A stretch of 64,000 nucleotides of DNA from Lactiplantibacillus paraplantarum (GCF_003641145.1 NZ_CP032744.1:1612001-1676000), one strand, 5' to 3'; shown: positions 46,213-55,481, counted from the first letter of the stretch. Program-made: numbers and translations. The notes: generated from the letters alone by a model not told the origin.

Positions 46213-47187
46213 CTACAAGTGTTCTTGATCAAACAGTACGATCACTTTACCAAAGCTCTCAGCCGCCTGCAGGTAGGCATGTGCGGCTGGGACTTGGTCA
46301 AACTTAAAAATCCGCGTTGGTGCAACTGGCACCTGATAGTCAGCAATAAAGTCAAATAAGTCTTGTAATAACGACTGAGAAACTTCCCCAGACGAGAATC
46401 CGGTCAAATACCGATTATTGGGAATATCACTAATCGGGTCAAAGTCTGGCAGCGTCCATACGCCGCCTAATTCTCCGGTAGCATTAACAATGCCCCCTTC
46501 ATTCAGATGCAATAACGTGTCCTTAACACTTAACGGACCAATCAAATCAATAATTTTATCAAAATAATCAGTTCCGGCTGGTAGCTGGGCACTATCTGGC
46601 GCTATGATGACCTCATCAAAACCCGCGTCTAATAATTGCTGCCGTTTAGTGGCTCGTCGTGTTGTGCCAGCCACGTGAATTCGTGAATCATAGGCCTTAA
46701 TCAAACGCAAATCAGCAACACCAACGCCACTAGTTGCTGCTCGAATCAGTACGCGGTCCGTTGCTTTCAACTGTAAACTCTTGAAAATTCCATAAGCCGT
46801 ATAATAAGTTTCCGGCGTCGCCACCAATGATGCTAACGGTAAATTCGTGTTAATTGGATACACTTGGTCATTAGGCAACAAAACGTATTCGGCGTAGCTC
46901 CCATCATAGGCCCGTCCCATCTCACCCATAATGGAAACCACGCGCTGACCACGACTCAGTGTGGCTGGCGCACTCGTCTCATCAACGATTCCCACAACTT
47001 CAATACCAAGGACTCTGGGAAAATGAACACTAGGTGACTTGCCTTCCCGTGTAAAGATTTCTGAATGATTAACGCCAAACCCTAACACTTTTAGTCGTGT
47101 CCATCCGGGTTTAACACTGGGTTTAGGCCGCTTTGTTAGTTTTAATACCTCGGGGCCACCTGGCTGATTAACAACATAAGCTTGCAT
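46213..47187 (-). CDS. Zinc-type alcohol dehydrogenase-like quinone oxidoreductase
   Basis: A 324-aa medium-chain dehydrogenase of the quinone-oxidoreductase branch, which is zinc-free. The N-terminal GroES-like domain (MQAYVVNQPGGPEVLKL) is followed by a Rossmann domain with RVLIRAATSGVGVADLRL and LDAGFDEVI. It probably reduces quinones or enals with NADPH. I chose the ATG at 47187 (MQAYVV), because AAAGGAG lies 7 nt upstream; the longer reading to 47250 includes only leader. It is a single gene between the acyltransferase and MFS genes. Confidence 0.9.
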   Translation of the reverse strand: MQAYVVNQPGGPEVLKLTKRPKPSVKPGWTRLKVLGFGVNHSEIFTREGKSPSVHFPRVLGIEVVGIVDETSAPATLSRGQRVVSIMGEMGRAYDGSYAEYVLLPNDQVYPINTNLPLASLVATPETYYTAYGIFKSLQLKATDRVLIRAATSGVGVADLRLIKAYDSRIHVAGTTRRATKRQQLLDAGFDEVIIAPDSAQLPAGTDYFDKIIDLIGPLSVKDTLLHLNEGGIVNATGELGGVWTLPDFDPISDIPNNRYLTGFSSGEVSQSLLQDLFDFIADYQVPVAPTRIFKFDQVPAAHAYLQAAESFGKVIVLFDQEHL

Positions 47188-47339
47188 CTTATTACTCCTT
47201 TGTGTGCTGACTTTAGTAACTAATCGATTATTTGATATCAATGTTAACACTATTATTTAACTTAACCTAGAAGTCAATACTAAGCTAGTATCGCGCTCCG
47301 ACAGCTAGTTAAATAGACATTCACTAAGGTCATTGCTGC

Positions 47340-47397
47340 TATTAAAAATGACCAGCATTAATAGACGGCCGTGGTCGGCAGCTAATGTTGGTCATTT
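47340..47397 (-). terminator. Terminator after the MFS transporter gene
   Basis: AAATGACCAGCATTA pairs with TAATGTTGGTCATTT (two mismatches or wobbles) with a 22-nt loop; on the minus strand it is followed by TTTTTAA. Confidence 0.7.
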
Positions 47398-47473
47398 GGG
47401 CAGCAAGTACCTTGATAATTTTTAAGACTAGTTAGTCACAAGCTCGGTATTAGCATGATTGGTATACGTCGGA

Positions 47474-48874
47474 CTAGCCGACATGACTGGAGGATTGGCG
47501 TCGTTTCATGGCCATGATCATCACACCTAATTCAATCACAACTAATATGAATAACAATCCCAAGGCCATGGTTGACCCCAACGCCGTTCGATGCGCATTT
47601 GTGCCACTGGCTTGAGCCTGAACGAGCGTAATGATCGCCGACACAACGGAAGTCCCAATCGCCCCCGCAAACTGTTGCAGTGTATTGAAGACCGCATTTC
47701 CATCGGCCTGCTGACTAGCCGACAATTGCTGCAGCCCACTGGTCATCGTGTTGCCCATCGTCAAACCAATACCAATCATTAGTAAAATATAAATCGCTAA
47801 AATAAAGGGACCGGTCAGTCGCATACCTAAAACTGTAAATAAAGCCATCGCAATCACTAAAATCGTCGACCCTGTCAATACGGGTCTAGCAGCACCAAAG
47901 CCATCTAAAATCCGGCCACCTAATGGCGCAAAAACTGCTCCAATGGCCGCTCCAGGCAAGACAAACAAGCCCGCTAACAAGGCGCTTTTCCCGTTAACCA
48001 ACTGAATATAGTTGGGCAAAATAAAGGCCAATCCTAGCGCACAAATTTGGACAAGAAAATAAGCCATTAAATGAAAATCATACGAACGCACTTTAAAAAT
48101 CGTTAGACTAATCAATGGCTGCGCTGCACGCTGCGTCCGCCACACAAAACCGCCCAAGCCAATCAATCCCACTACGATCCAAGCCACACAGGCCAGTGGC
48201 TGCGTCGTAATCGTTGCTAACCGACTAAAACCAATGGTAAACCCTACAAATAATAAGATAACCAGCAACCAACCGACAACATCAAAGCTAGTTTTGACAA
48301 TCGGCTGTGCCTGACGAATCCCGTAAAGTCCCAGTAATAGCGAAATCACTAACACTGGAATTAAAAGCATAAAAATCCAATGCCAATTCAACTGACTAAC
48401 GATGATGCCGCCAAAAGTTGGACCCAGCGCGGGTGCGATGGCTGTGATAAGTGTCCCGACTCCCATGAGCGTTCCTTTTTGATCAGCTGGTGCCCAGTCC
48501 AAAATGATATTAAACATTAATGGTAAAGCAATCCCTGTCCCACAACCTTGAATAATTCGACCCGCAACCAATAATGGAAAATTAGTTGCAAGCGCATCAA
48601 CGATCAAACCGACCATAAATAAAAGGTTGGCCGTGACAAATAACGTTTTAGTTCGAAACCGGCGTTTCAAATAGGCTGAAATGGGCACGATACTGGCCAC
48701 AATCAGTAGATAAGCCGTCGTCATCCACTGAACGGTAGCCGTATTGATGGAAAACTCACGCATCAGCTTAGGAAAAGTAATATTCATTGCGGTCTCCACA
48801 ATGACACCGCAAAACGAGAGCAATCCGGCCGCCACGATAGCCACAATCAGTTTGAGGTCAACTTGTTTTTGCAT
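47474..48874 (-). CDS. DHA2-type MFS multidrug transporter (EmrB/QacA family)
   Basis: A 466-aa drug:proton antiporter with 14 predicted helices. Family marks are TTAYLLIVASIVPISAYLKRRFRTKTLF (motif A region) and GRIIQGCGTGIALPLMFNII (motif B), and GPTFGGIIV (motif C) of exporters. It is divergent from a MarR regulator gene with palindromic operator-like sites in between, so substrate-inducible efflux is likely. It has an AAGGAGC ribosome-binding site 10 nt from the ATG. Drug range unknown. Confidence 0.93.
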   Translation of the reverse strand: MQKQVDLKLIVAIVAAGLLSFCGVIVETAMNITFPKLMREFSINTATVQWMTTAYLLIVASIVPISAYLKRRFRTKTLFVTANLLFMVGLIVDALATNFPLLVAGRIIQGCGTGIALPLMFNIILDWAPADQKGTLMGVGTLITAIAPALGPTFGGIIVSQLNWHWIFMLLIPVLVISLLLGLYGIRQAQPIVKTSFDVVGWLLVILLFVGFTIGFSRLATITTQPLACVAWIVVGLIGLGGFVWRTQRAAQPLISLTIFKVRSYDFHLMAYFLVQICALGLAFILPNYIQLVNGKSALLAGLFVLPGAAIGAVFAPLGGRILDGFGAARPVLTGSTILVIAMALFTVLGMRLTGPFILAIYILLMIGIGLTMGNTMTSGLQQLSASQQADGNAVFNTLQQFAGAIGTSVVSAIITLVQAQASGTNAHRTALGSTMALGLLFILVVIELGVMIMAMKRRQSSSHVG

Positions 48875-48898
48875 TTGTAAATTCAGCTCCTTAAGTTT

Positions 48899-48916
48899 TA
48901 GTTCGAATACGAACTA
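48899..48916. promoter_or_regulatory. Palindromic operator candidate, MFS side
   Basis: TAGTTCG-AATA-CGAACTA is a perfect 7+4+7 palindrome in the leader of the MFS gene, just beyond its -10 (TAGAAT, 48924-48929 on the minus strand). This is the expected position for a MarR repressor site. Confidence 0.6.
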
Positions 48917-48963
48917 GTTACTTATTCTAACATACTATTTCGATTTCAACAGTAGTATTTACA

Positions 48964-48992
48964 TTGACTTTATAAAGATATGTTTCTATAAT
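48964..48992 (+). promoter_or_regulatory. Promoter of the marR gene at 49041
   Basis: TTGACT (48964-48969) and a perfect TATAAT (48987-48992), 17 bp apart. A TAGTT/AACTA inverted repeat (48999-49019) covers the predicted start, sharing the TAGTT half with the MFS-side palindrome, consistent with autoregulation. Confidence 0.75.
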
Positions 48993-49040
48993 TCAAAATA
49001 GTTAGTATTAGAACAACTACCGAACATAAGGAGTCTAATT

Positions 49041-49478
49041 ATGCAGGATTCATTAGGTATCATGATTAAAAAAGCCAACAATGCTCTGTCCCGTGATTCT
49101 GATCATTATGCGAAATCCCTTGGTCTGACTGGTATGCAAATTAGTACCATCAACTTTATCGCTAACAATGAGCACCATGACCTCTTCCAACGTGACTTAG
49201 AACTAGAATTCAACATTCGCAAAGCAACTTGTTCCAGCTTAGTTTCGAAAATGGAAGCTGCTGACTTACTGATTCGAGTTCCGGCCAAAGATGACGGCCG
49301 TTACAAACGATTATTATTGACACCCAAATCACGCAAACTCGCTACTCAAATCGAACATTTTTTTGAAACTAGTGAACGCCGCATGGCACGAATCATCGGT
49401 GCCAATACTGCTATTACTTACGAAGCCTTGCGGCAAATTACAGTCGCCTTTGCCGCCCCAACTAAAGCCAACGACTAG
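49041..49478 (+). CDS. MarR family transcriptional regulator (MFS-linked)
   Basis: A 145-aa winged-helix regulator: N-terminal dimerisation helix (MQDSLGIMIKKANNALSRD), HTH and wing at about 45-100 (QRDLELEFNIRKATCSSLVSKMEAADLLIRVPAKDDGRYKRLLLTP), and a C-terminal dimerisation helix. The conserved DxR of the wing is D-D-G-R here. It is divergent from the MFS efflux gene, which it likely represses. AAGGAG lies 8 nt upstream of the ATG. Confidence 0.9.
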   Translation: MQDSLGIMIKKANNALSRDSDHYAKSLGLTGMQISTINFIANNEHHDLFQRDLELEFNIRKATCSSLVSKMEAADLLIRVPAKDDGRYKRLLLTPKSRKLATQIEHFFETSERRMARIIGANTAITYEALRQITVAFAAPTKAND

Positions 49479-49534
49479 TCCACTTAATCCGAATGGCATG
49501 GCCGCCATCGCAAAACATGTGATGACACACTATC

Positions 49535-49583
49535 GACTAAAAACCCGGCTCAGGCAACCGTTTGCTTGAACCGGGTTTTAGTC
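49535..49583. terminator. Bidirectional terminator between marR and the M20 gene
   Basis: GACTAAAA-CCCGG arms with their complement through the end of the stem (GACTAA...TTAGTC), T-runs on both strands; converging genes end at 49478 and 49620. Confidence 0.85.
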
Positions 49584-49619
49584 AGACTCAAAATTTTAAT
49601 AATGACTACCGTCAACCAA

Positions 49620-50765
49620 CTAATTCGCTAAAAAATCCGTAAAAAGTTGTTGGTAGATATCAATGAAGTCATAAAACATTTGCTTAGGAAGACTCTCATT
49701 AACTTGATGCTGGGTCATATTGCCCGGGCCATAAACGGCGAAGGCAAAGTCAACCGGTTGTTGTTGTGCTAAATTAGAGGCATCCGTAATACCAGGACTC
49801 GGTGCGACCACAATTTCACGACCAGCATAGGGCTGCCCCACCTTCTGAATCAACTTAACTAACCGATTGTTAGTCTTGGTGGCAATCGGGGCTTCATTCA
49901 TGATGACCGTGGCACTGATTTTGGCACCCTGTTGATTATACGTCGCAATAAGTTGGTTTAACTTTGCAATAACCTGATCATTATCATACTCTGGAATCGT
50001 TCGAACGTTAATCAGGGCAGTTGCTGAATCTGGTAGTGAGTTCACTTGGTCACCACCATTCAACACGTCAATATTGAACTTGACCGGGCCCATTTCACCA
50101 GCGGGCAGTGTGGCAAAGTAATCATTGGCTTCGTTGAGCAGTTGAATCAACGGAACTAACGCATTATAACCACGCTCGGGTGTCGAACTGTGCACTGCTT
50201 TACCCTTGGAGGTCAATTTTACATCATAAGACCCCTTCTGTTCAGCCGCCGTTCCGTAAACTGTTGACGGTTCCGCAATTAATAACCCGGCGGCATCTTG
50301 CATCAGGCCTTGCTGATAGAACGCTGCTGAGCCTGCTTCCCCAACTTCTTCACCCATTGTCGCTAATAATCGAATCGTCCCTTGCTTAGGCAACCCTTGT
50401 TGCTGCAAATTGATCATCGCCACGATTAACGCGACCAGCCCAGCCTTCATATCCGTCACACCACGGCCAAACAGCTGACCGGATTTTTCCGTTAACGTGA
50501 AGGGATCAGTGTCCCACGCATCCCGATCGCCAGCCGCCACAACATCCATATGGCCCGAAACCACTAGTACCGGCTGACCATTACCGATTTCAGCAACCAA
50601 GTTCGCCCGGTCACCAGTGACTGTATTGAGATCGGCGGTAATTCCGTAGCGCCGTAGCAATGCTTGAAGATACTTAGCGACCGCCAATTCATGGTCATTC
50701 ACTGATGGAATTTTAATCACATCAGCTAAAATTTGAAGCGCTTCAGTTTCTTTGATCGTCTGCAT
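49620..50765 (-). CDS. M20 family deacylase (ArgE/DapE type)
   Basis: A 381-aa zinc amidohydrolase. Metal ligands His72 and Asp74 lie in SGHMDVVAAGD, Asp105 in GRGVTDMKAGL and catalytic Glu139/140 in MGEEVGEAGS; the dimerisation lobe is in the middle. Closest known reactions are removal of acetyl from acetylornithine or succinyl from succinyl-diaminopimelate; the window holds no arginine genes, so DapE- or carboxypeptidase-like roles are equally possible. A weak site precedes the ATG. It is monocistronic. Confidence 0.88.
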   Translation of the reverse strand: MQTIKETEALQILADVIKIPSVNDHELAVAKYLQALLRRYGITADLNTVTGDRANLVAEIGNGQPVLVVSGHMDVVAAGDRDAWDTDPFTLTEKSGQLFGRGVTDMKAGLVALIVAMINLQQQGLPKQGTIRLLATMGEEVGEAGSAAFYQQGLMQDAAGLLIAEPSTVYGTAAEQKGSYDVKLTSKGKAVHSSTPERGYNALVPLIQLLNEANDYFATLPAGEMGPVKFNIDVLNGGDQVNSLPDSATALINVRTIPEYDNDQVIAKLNQLIATYNQQGAKISATVIMNEAPIATKTNNRLVKLIQKVGQPYAGREIVVAPSPGITDASNLAQQQPVDFAFAVYGPGNMTQHQVNESLPKQMFYDFIDIYQQLFTDFLAN

Positions 50766-50966
50766 TTTTTGCCATCTACTTTCATTTGATAATTCCAGCG
50801 TAGCATTATCAGGTCTTTGCTGGTACTTTCCCGGTCAATTTAAATTAACCTGTTCTATATGATCATCCTAATACGCATTGTGTTAATTAATCGATCATGA
50901 TTAATACTCACTAATAAGCTAACAAGCTTGTATATCCTAATAATTATATATTGCCAATGATTATTT

Positions 50967-52658
50967 TTATGGACGGCTCAAAATCGATGTCCGCGCTGTC
51001 GTCTGATCATTAAAATATTCATATTGGACGAGTTCGGCATATGATCCTGCAATATTAATAACATTTGCATATCCCCGATTAAGCAGCGCGCGGACCATGT
51101 TATAACTCCGCTGACCAGTCTGACAATGAATATAGACCGGCCGATCTGTCGGAATTTCAGTTAAGCGCTGCCGAAATTGACTCAATGGAATATTGTGTGC
51201 GCCATTGATGTGGCCATTAGCATATTCTTGCGGTTCCCGGGCATCAATAATAAATGCGCCACCCAAGACCAACTGCCGAACTTGCGTCACACTAACTTGC
51301 TTGAACTCATCATTAAGGATATTTGCAGCCACCAAACCGACCATATTGACCGCGTTTTTAGCCGTACTGACCCACGGTGAATAACATAGTTCAAGATCCG
51401 TTAAATCACTCACACGTCCATGCATCGTTATTAAACTCGCAATAATATCAATTTGTTTATCAACCCCAGATTGGCCGATAGCCTGAGCACCCAAAATTTC
51501 ACCACTCGGATAACTAAAAATCAACTTAATAAACACCGGTGTCGTATTAGGCATGACACTGACCCGATCTTGTGGCGCCACCGTTGCAAAGCGATAATCG
51601 ATCTGCTGCTGTTCACAAGCAGTGGCGGTCAATCCCGTTGAGGCAATGTTTAGTGTAAACAAATGTAATACTTGTGAGCCAATGACACCTTGACAATCAG
51701 GCGTCTGCCCATATAATTGATCAACCAAGTGACGAGCCTGCATTTGTGCCGGAAATGCTAAGGCCAAACGTGTTGGTTGCCGCGTCAAGCGATTAGTTAC
51801 CTCAATCGCATCACCCACCGCATATATATCCGCCACGGATGTTTGATAGCGATGATCAACTTTAATCCCTCCCGTTACACCCAATTGACAGCCCGCTTGA
51901 ACGGCCAGTTTCGTTTCCGGCGTCACGCCAATTGCCATGATAACCAGCTGTGTTGCAACGGTTCGTCCTGAATTTAACCGAACCTGATTGGAACTAATGG
52001 CCGCGACCCCATCTTGTAAAATGAGTTGCACCCCATGATCATACAATTCTTTGTGGACCATCTGCGCGAAATCATCATCGAGGGTTCCTAAGACATGTTC
52101 TGCCGCTTCCACTATCGTGACCTTCTGACCAGCCTTTTGTAAATTCTCAGCCATCTCTAAACCAATAAAGCCACCACCAACCACGGTCACGTCATGTACC
52201 TGATGTTCAGTAATGAACGTTTGGATCAAGCGGACATCCTGAACGTTACGGACCGTCATGACGTTAGACTGTTCAACGCCTTCGATGGTCGTTGGCACAA
52301 TCGGACGGGCCCCGGGCGATAAAATTAAACTATCATAAGGCACCGTAGCGGTAACATCACTATCTACCGGTTTAATTGTAACGGTTTTACTACCAGCATC
52401 TACCGCTATAACTTCCGTCTTAACTTGAACGTCAATCTGATACTGTTGCTCAAACTGTTCAGGTGTCTTCAAAATAACATCGTCTGGCTGATCAATCACA
52501 TCGCTAAACGTATACGGTAAAGCACAGTTTGAAAATGACACATCCGGACCCTTTTCAAAGACGGTTATGTGGGCAAATTCATCCAATCGCCGCACCCGGG
52601 CCGCCGCGGATGCACCACCACCAACCCCACCAACGATAACGACTTGCCTTACTTTCAT
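50967..52658 (-). CDS. CoA-disulfide reductase-type flavoprotein with C-terminal rhodanese domain
   Basis: A 563-aa two-domain enzyme. The N-terminal pyridine-nucleotide disulfide oxidoreductase part (FAD motif VGGVGGGASAAAR; redox Cys45 in SFSNCALPY; NAD motif VVGGGFIGLEMAENL; ATPE-type IYAVGDAIEV) matches CoA-disulfide/polysulfide reductases. Residues about 460-545 are a rhodanese domain with Cys512 in HCQTGQRS. Such fusions handle CoA persulfide or polysulfide with NAD(P)H. An ATCATTT-type weak site precedes the ATG. It is divergent from the deoR-nudix pair. Confidence 0.9.
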   Translation of the reverse strand: MKVRQVVIVGGVGGGASAAARVRRLDEFAHITVFEKGPDVSFSNCALPYTFSDVIDQPDDVILKTPEQFEQQYQIDVQVKTEVIAVDAGSKTVTIKPVDSDVTATVPYDSLILSPGARPIVPTTIEGVEQSNVMTVRNVQDVRLIQTFITEHQVHDVTVVGGGFIGLEMAENLQKAGQKVTIVEAAEHVLGTLDDDFAQMVHKELYDHGVQLILQDGVAAISSNQVRLNSGRTVATQLVIMAIGVTPETKLAVQAGCQLGVTGGIKVDHRYQTSVADIYAVGDAIEVTNRLTRQPTRLALAFPAQMQARHLVDQLYGQTPDCQGVIGSQVLHLFTLNIASTGLTATACEQQQIDYRFATVAPQDRVSVMPNTTPVFIKLIFSYPSGEILGAQAIGQSGVDKQIDIIASLITMHGRVSDLTDLELCYSPWVSTAKNAVNMVGLVAANILNDEFKQVSVTQVRQLVLGGAFIIDAREPQEYANGHINGAHNIPLSQFRQRLTEIPTDRPVYIHCQTGQRSYNMVRALLNRGYANVINIAGSYAELVQYEYFNDQTTARTSILSRP

Positions 52659-52853
52659 TTAAATCATCCTTTCATTACCCGTTTGATAGCGCTTAATTAG
52701 CTTCAATTCTAAAGGATTCGTTCTTAAACCACAAGCACACGGCTGTATCATTATCACTATCGGTTCAAGTCACTCGTAATCAGGTGACTTTATTTTTAAG
52801 TGAAAATAAGTTATTATTAGTAAAAAGCTTAAAGAAACTTACGGTGATGCTTA

Positions 52854-53606
52854 ATGAATCAAAAAGAACGTTTAACCCTAATTTTAACGCAACTGGCAAC
52901 TAGTCCCTCACTCAGTTTAAAAGATATTATGCAATTAACAGGGACTTCGCGCGACACTGCTCGGCGGGACATCGTTAAACTAGCTACCAATAATCTCGTA
53001 GAACGGACTTACGGTGGTATTAGTCAGCCCAATACTTTTAATAAACTAGATCAATATCTTGACCGCGATAACGACTTAATCCAAACTAAACGCGCCTTAG
53101 CAAAAAAAGTTAGTCCTTATTTAGCCTCTGCTTCGTTGTTATTTTTGGATATTTCTACTACAGTTGCCTGCTTGCCACAATATCTCCAATCGGATCAGCC
53201 CGCAATGCTCGTCACTAACTCACTTGATATCGCTGACCAAGCACTGCGGCACAGTAATCTTCAAACGCGGATCTTAGGCGGTACTTTAGATGCCCAACAG
53301 CGTTGCGTGCATGGTGCTGATAGCATTTTAGAATTACAAAAATTTCAATTTACAGCCACTGTCTTGAGTTGTGCGGGTCTTACTGCTAACGGTGTTTATT
53401 ACGCCTACGAGTCTGATATTGCATTAAAGACAACGCTCCGTGCCCAAAGTGATCGGTTAATCTTAGTCTTTGACCATACCAAAGTGGACGTCAAACATAA
53501 TTTTAACTTGTTGGCGCTCACTGATTTTGACTTATTCGTCACGGACCAGCCACTCCCTGAACACATCACTCGTCAAATCGCACCCGATAAAATTATTTAT
53601 CTCTAG
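52854..53606 (+). CDS. DeoR/GlpR family transcriptional regulator
   Basis: A 250-aa sugar-phosphate-type repressor: winged HTH at the N-terminus (LKDIMQLTGTSRDTARRDIVKLATNNLVERTYGG), then a ribose-phosphate-isomerase-like sensor with LFLDISTTVACLP (the S/T-T loop that binds phosphosugar) and VLVFDHTKVDVKHNF-type end. It is 10 bp upstream of a NUDIX gene and divergent from the flavoprotein. It likely controls one or both of them. The ATG has no strong ribosome-binding site (GGTGATGCTTA). Confidence 0.9.
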   Translation: MNQKERLTLILTQLATSPSLSLKDIMQLTGTSRDTARRDIVKLATNNLVERTYGGISQPNTFNKLDQYLDRDNDLIQTKRALAKKVSPYLASASLLFLDISTTVACLPQYLQSDQPAMLVTNSLDIADQALRHSNLQTRILGGTLDAQQRCVHGADSILELQKFQFTATVLSCAGLTANGVYYAYESDIALKTTLRAQSDRLILVFDHTKVDVKHNFNLLALTDFDLFVTDQPLPEHITRQIAPDKIIYL

Positions 53607-53616
53607 GAGGAAAATT

Positions 53617-54219
53617 ATGTCATCATTATTAACTAGCCAACGCGCCATGTTAGCCTTGATACAAAGCGGCCTGGCCTATACGATCGATCCATTTGATCAA
53701 GATCGCTATCAAAAATTACAAACTTTATTGATTCAACAGATGGCCACCACTTCCAACTTATCCGTTGCGACATTAACCACGATGCTGACCCAAGATACGG
53801 GCTATGTTACACCCAAATTAGATGTGCGCGGTCTAATCCGCCACGGCAACCAGTTGTTACTGGTCCAAGATATTAAAACTAAACTCTGGGCACTACCAGG
53901 TGGCTTTGCCGACGTCGGTTACACCCCTACTGAGAACGTGGCCCGCGAAGTCTGGGAAGAAACCGGACGACACGTTAACGTGCAAGGGTTACTCACCATT
54001 TTTGATACTGCACTACGCGTCGATATTCCCCAGCCGTTCCAATACTATAAATTAGTCTTCGACTGTGAGATTACTGATGGCCACTTCGAACCGAACATCG
54101 AAGTAGCTCAAACAGCCTATTTTACCCTTGATAACCTCCCCCCTTTATCCAAAAATCGTACCACCGAAGAACAATTGCACCAATTAATGGGTTGCGCCGA
54201 AGTAGTTAAAGTCGATTAA
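53617..54219 (+). CDS. NUDIX hydrolase with N-terminal helical domain (YjhB type)
   Basis: A 200-aa hydrolase. Residues 1-65 form a helical Nudix_hydro_N-like domain (LIQSGLAYTIDPFDQDRYQKL). The NUDIX box starts at about residue 95 with GGFADVGYTPTENVAREVW and ends EETG; the usual Glu of the first half is Tyr, as is seen in the YjhB group annotated as ADP-ribose pyrophosphatases. The REVWEE metal-binding half is intact. AGGAGG lies 8 nt before the ATG at 53617. It is coupled to the DeoR gene (10-bp gap). Confidence 0.9.
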   Translation: MSSLLTSQRAMLALIQSGLAYTIDPFDQDRYQKLQTLLIQQMATTSNLSVATLTTMLTQDTGYVTPKLDVRGLIRHGNQLLLVQDIKTKLWALPGGFADVGYTPTENVAREVWEETGRHVNVQGLLTIFDTALRVDIPQPFQYYKLVFDCEITDGHFEPNIEVAQTAYFTLDNLPPLSKNRTTEEQLHQLMGCAEVVKVD

Positions 54220-54273
54220 TCGCAACACTGCCTTTCAGCTGCTTGTGCCTGCTAGTGATTACTACCATCACTA

Positions 54274-54312
54274 AAAAGAGGTTTCAGAACTTTTCATTCT
54301 GAAACCTCTTTT
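54274..54312. terminator. Terminator after the NUDIX gene
   Basis: AAAAGAGGTTTCAGAA pairs perfectly with TTCTGAAACCTCTTTT (16 bp) around a seven-base loop; T-runs on both sides, serving also the spx-like gene ending at 54417. Confidence 0.9.
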
Positions 54313-54416
54313 CTTAATGACACGCTAATAAAATCAATAGTCACAACTACGTTAATTTTCATAGACTTAGTAATGATCAGCTTCACAAATACATTTCAAA
54401 AATAGACACGGCGTGC

Positions 54417-54824
54417 TTACATATCCACCAAACCAACTAAAGTTCGTTGAAAACTTATCCGCCGAATATGACGGGGAATAAACTGGCGAATATCATCATC
54501 ATTAAAACCCACTTGTAATTTATTACGACCGACAATAATTGGTCGTCGTAATAACTGGGGGTGTTCGCACAACAGCTGTAAAGTCTCATTAAATGTCATA
54601 TCCGGTAGCTTATCCGCAATCGTGGGATACAACTGCGAACGAGTCGAGATAATATCATCCAACCCATTTTCAGTCAGACATAAAATCTGCTTCAACTCAC
54701 TAATCGTCGGTGCCGTACTACTAAAATTCTTCTCTTCAAATGCAATACCATGGTCACGGAACCATTGGCGGGCCTTTCGCGATGAGTTACATCCTGCTTG
54801 AGTAAACAATTTAATCATAATCAT
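54417..54824 (-). CDS. Spx/ArsC-family regulator with a CxxS redox site
   Basis: A 135-aa protein with the Spx fold: MIMIKLFTQAGCNSSRKARQWF start, the FEEKNF strand, and the RNA-polymerase alpha-binding Gly region, ending LRRPIIVGRNKLQVGFNDDDIRQFIPR, which is the strongest Spx signature. Spx binds the alpha C-terminal domain and redirects transcription under thiol stress. The normal CxxC switch is Cys12-Asn-Ser-Ser15 here, so it lacks the disulfide switch. GAGGAGG precedes an ATGATTATG start pair. It has a promoter with a PerR-like box. Confidence 0.9.
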   Translation of the reverse strand: MIMIKLFTQAGCNSSRKARQWFRDHGIAFEEKNFSSTAPTISELKQILCLTENGLDDIISTRSQLYPTIADKLPDMTFNETLQLLCEHPQLLRRPIIVGRNKLQVGFNDDDIRQFIPRHIRRISFQRTLVGLVDM

Positions 54825-54850
54825 TTCGCCTCCTCGGTTAGTGTTTTTTA

Positions 54851-54865
54851 TTATGATAATTATAA
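54851..54865 (-). promoter_or_regulatory. PerR-like box in the leader of the spx-like gene
   Basis: TTATGATAATTATAA matches the PerR consensus TTATAATNATTATAA except for one base. It lies just past the predicted start of the spx-like gene, where a repressor would act. B. subtilis spx is itself partly under PerR control, which makes this plausible; not proven. Confidence 0.55.
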
Positions 54866-54875
54866 CTTGTTTATT

Positions 54876-54905
54876 ATTGTAGCAGGTTATTCATGACTTT
54901 GTAAA
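54876..54905 (-). promoter_or_regulatory. Promoter of the spx-like gene
   Basis: On the minus strand TTTACA (54900-54905) and TACAAT (54876-54881), 18 bp apart, with the PerR-like box just downstream. Confidence 0.55.
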
Positions 54906-55008
54906 GACATGAACGAAGTAATCGTAAAAAATTCATTATTTTTTCATATTTTTTATAGTATTCATAATAATTATTTTATGGTTTTCACCAGTTGTCAGCT
55001 TTTTCGGA

Positions 55009-55395
55009 CTACGTTTCACGAGCCGCTTTGTTTTCCATTAACAATCGTGACGATAATAAATAGGGTACTTGATACTTAAGCGCTAATTGTCGTAAAAACG
55101 GGCCAAGTAAGTCATGTTCCGGTGTTAACGTCGCCAGTAACGCTAAATAGCGTTGTTTTTCGGCCGTCGTACATCGCTTTTTAAAGTAACCCCAGACGTG
55201 TTGATAGGCCGTCGTTAGTGTCGCTTTAGTCGGTGGCTGCCGCGCAGCTTCTGCCAATAATTGTTTTAAGCGTGCTTCTTTAGTAGCCGACCACTGATTA
55301 TTACGGGCCAATTGCCGAATTGCATCGTAATGCTGTTGCGAATGTGCCATCACCCAATATTTTTGATAGGCCCATTCCCGCTGCCATTGTGTCAT
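55009..55395 (-). CDS. DUF1722 (YbgA) family protein
   Basis: A 128-aa helical soluble protein: WAYQKYWVMAHSQQHYDAI and YQHVWGYFKKRCT are the DUF1722 signatures. The family is sometimes fused to DUF523 or linked with DNA photolyase in other bacteria, but no such gene is nearby here and no function is known. A GGGGG purine run lies before the ATG. Monocistronic. Confidence 0.8.
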   Translation of the reverse strand: MTQWQREWAYQKYWVMAHSQQHYDAIRQLARNNQWSATKEARLKQLLAEAARQPPTKATLTTAYQHVWGYFKKRCTTAEKQRYLALLATLTPEHDLLGPFLRQLALKYQVPYLLSSRLLMENKAARET

Positions 55396-55481
55396 TTTTA
55401 TCCCCCTTGTTCTTGATCACTAACTAGACTAAATACTATAGATAGCCTGTTAATAAGCCCAGTCTGTCCCAGTAGCCATCT

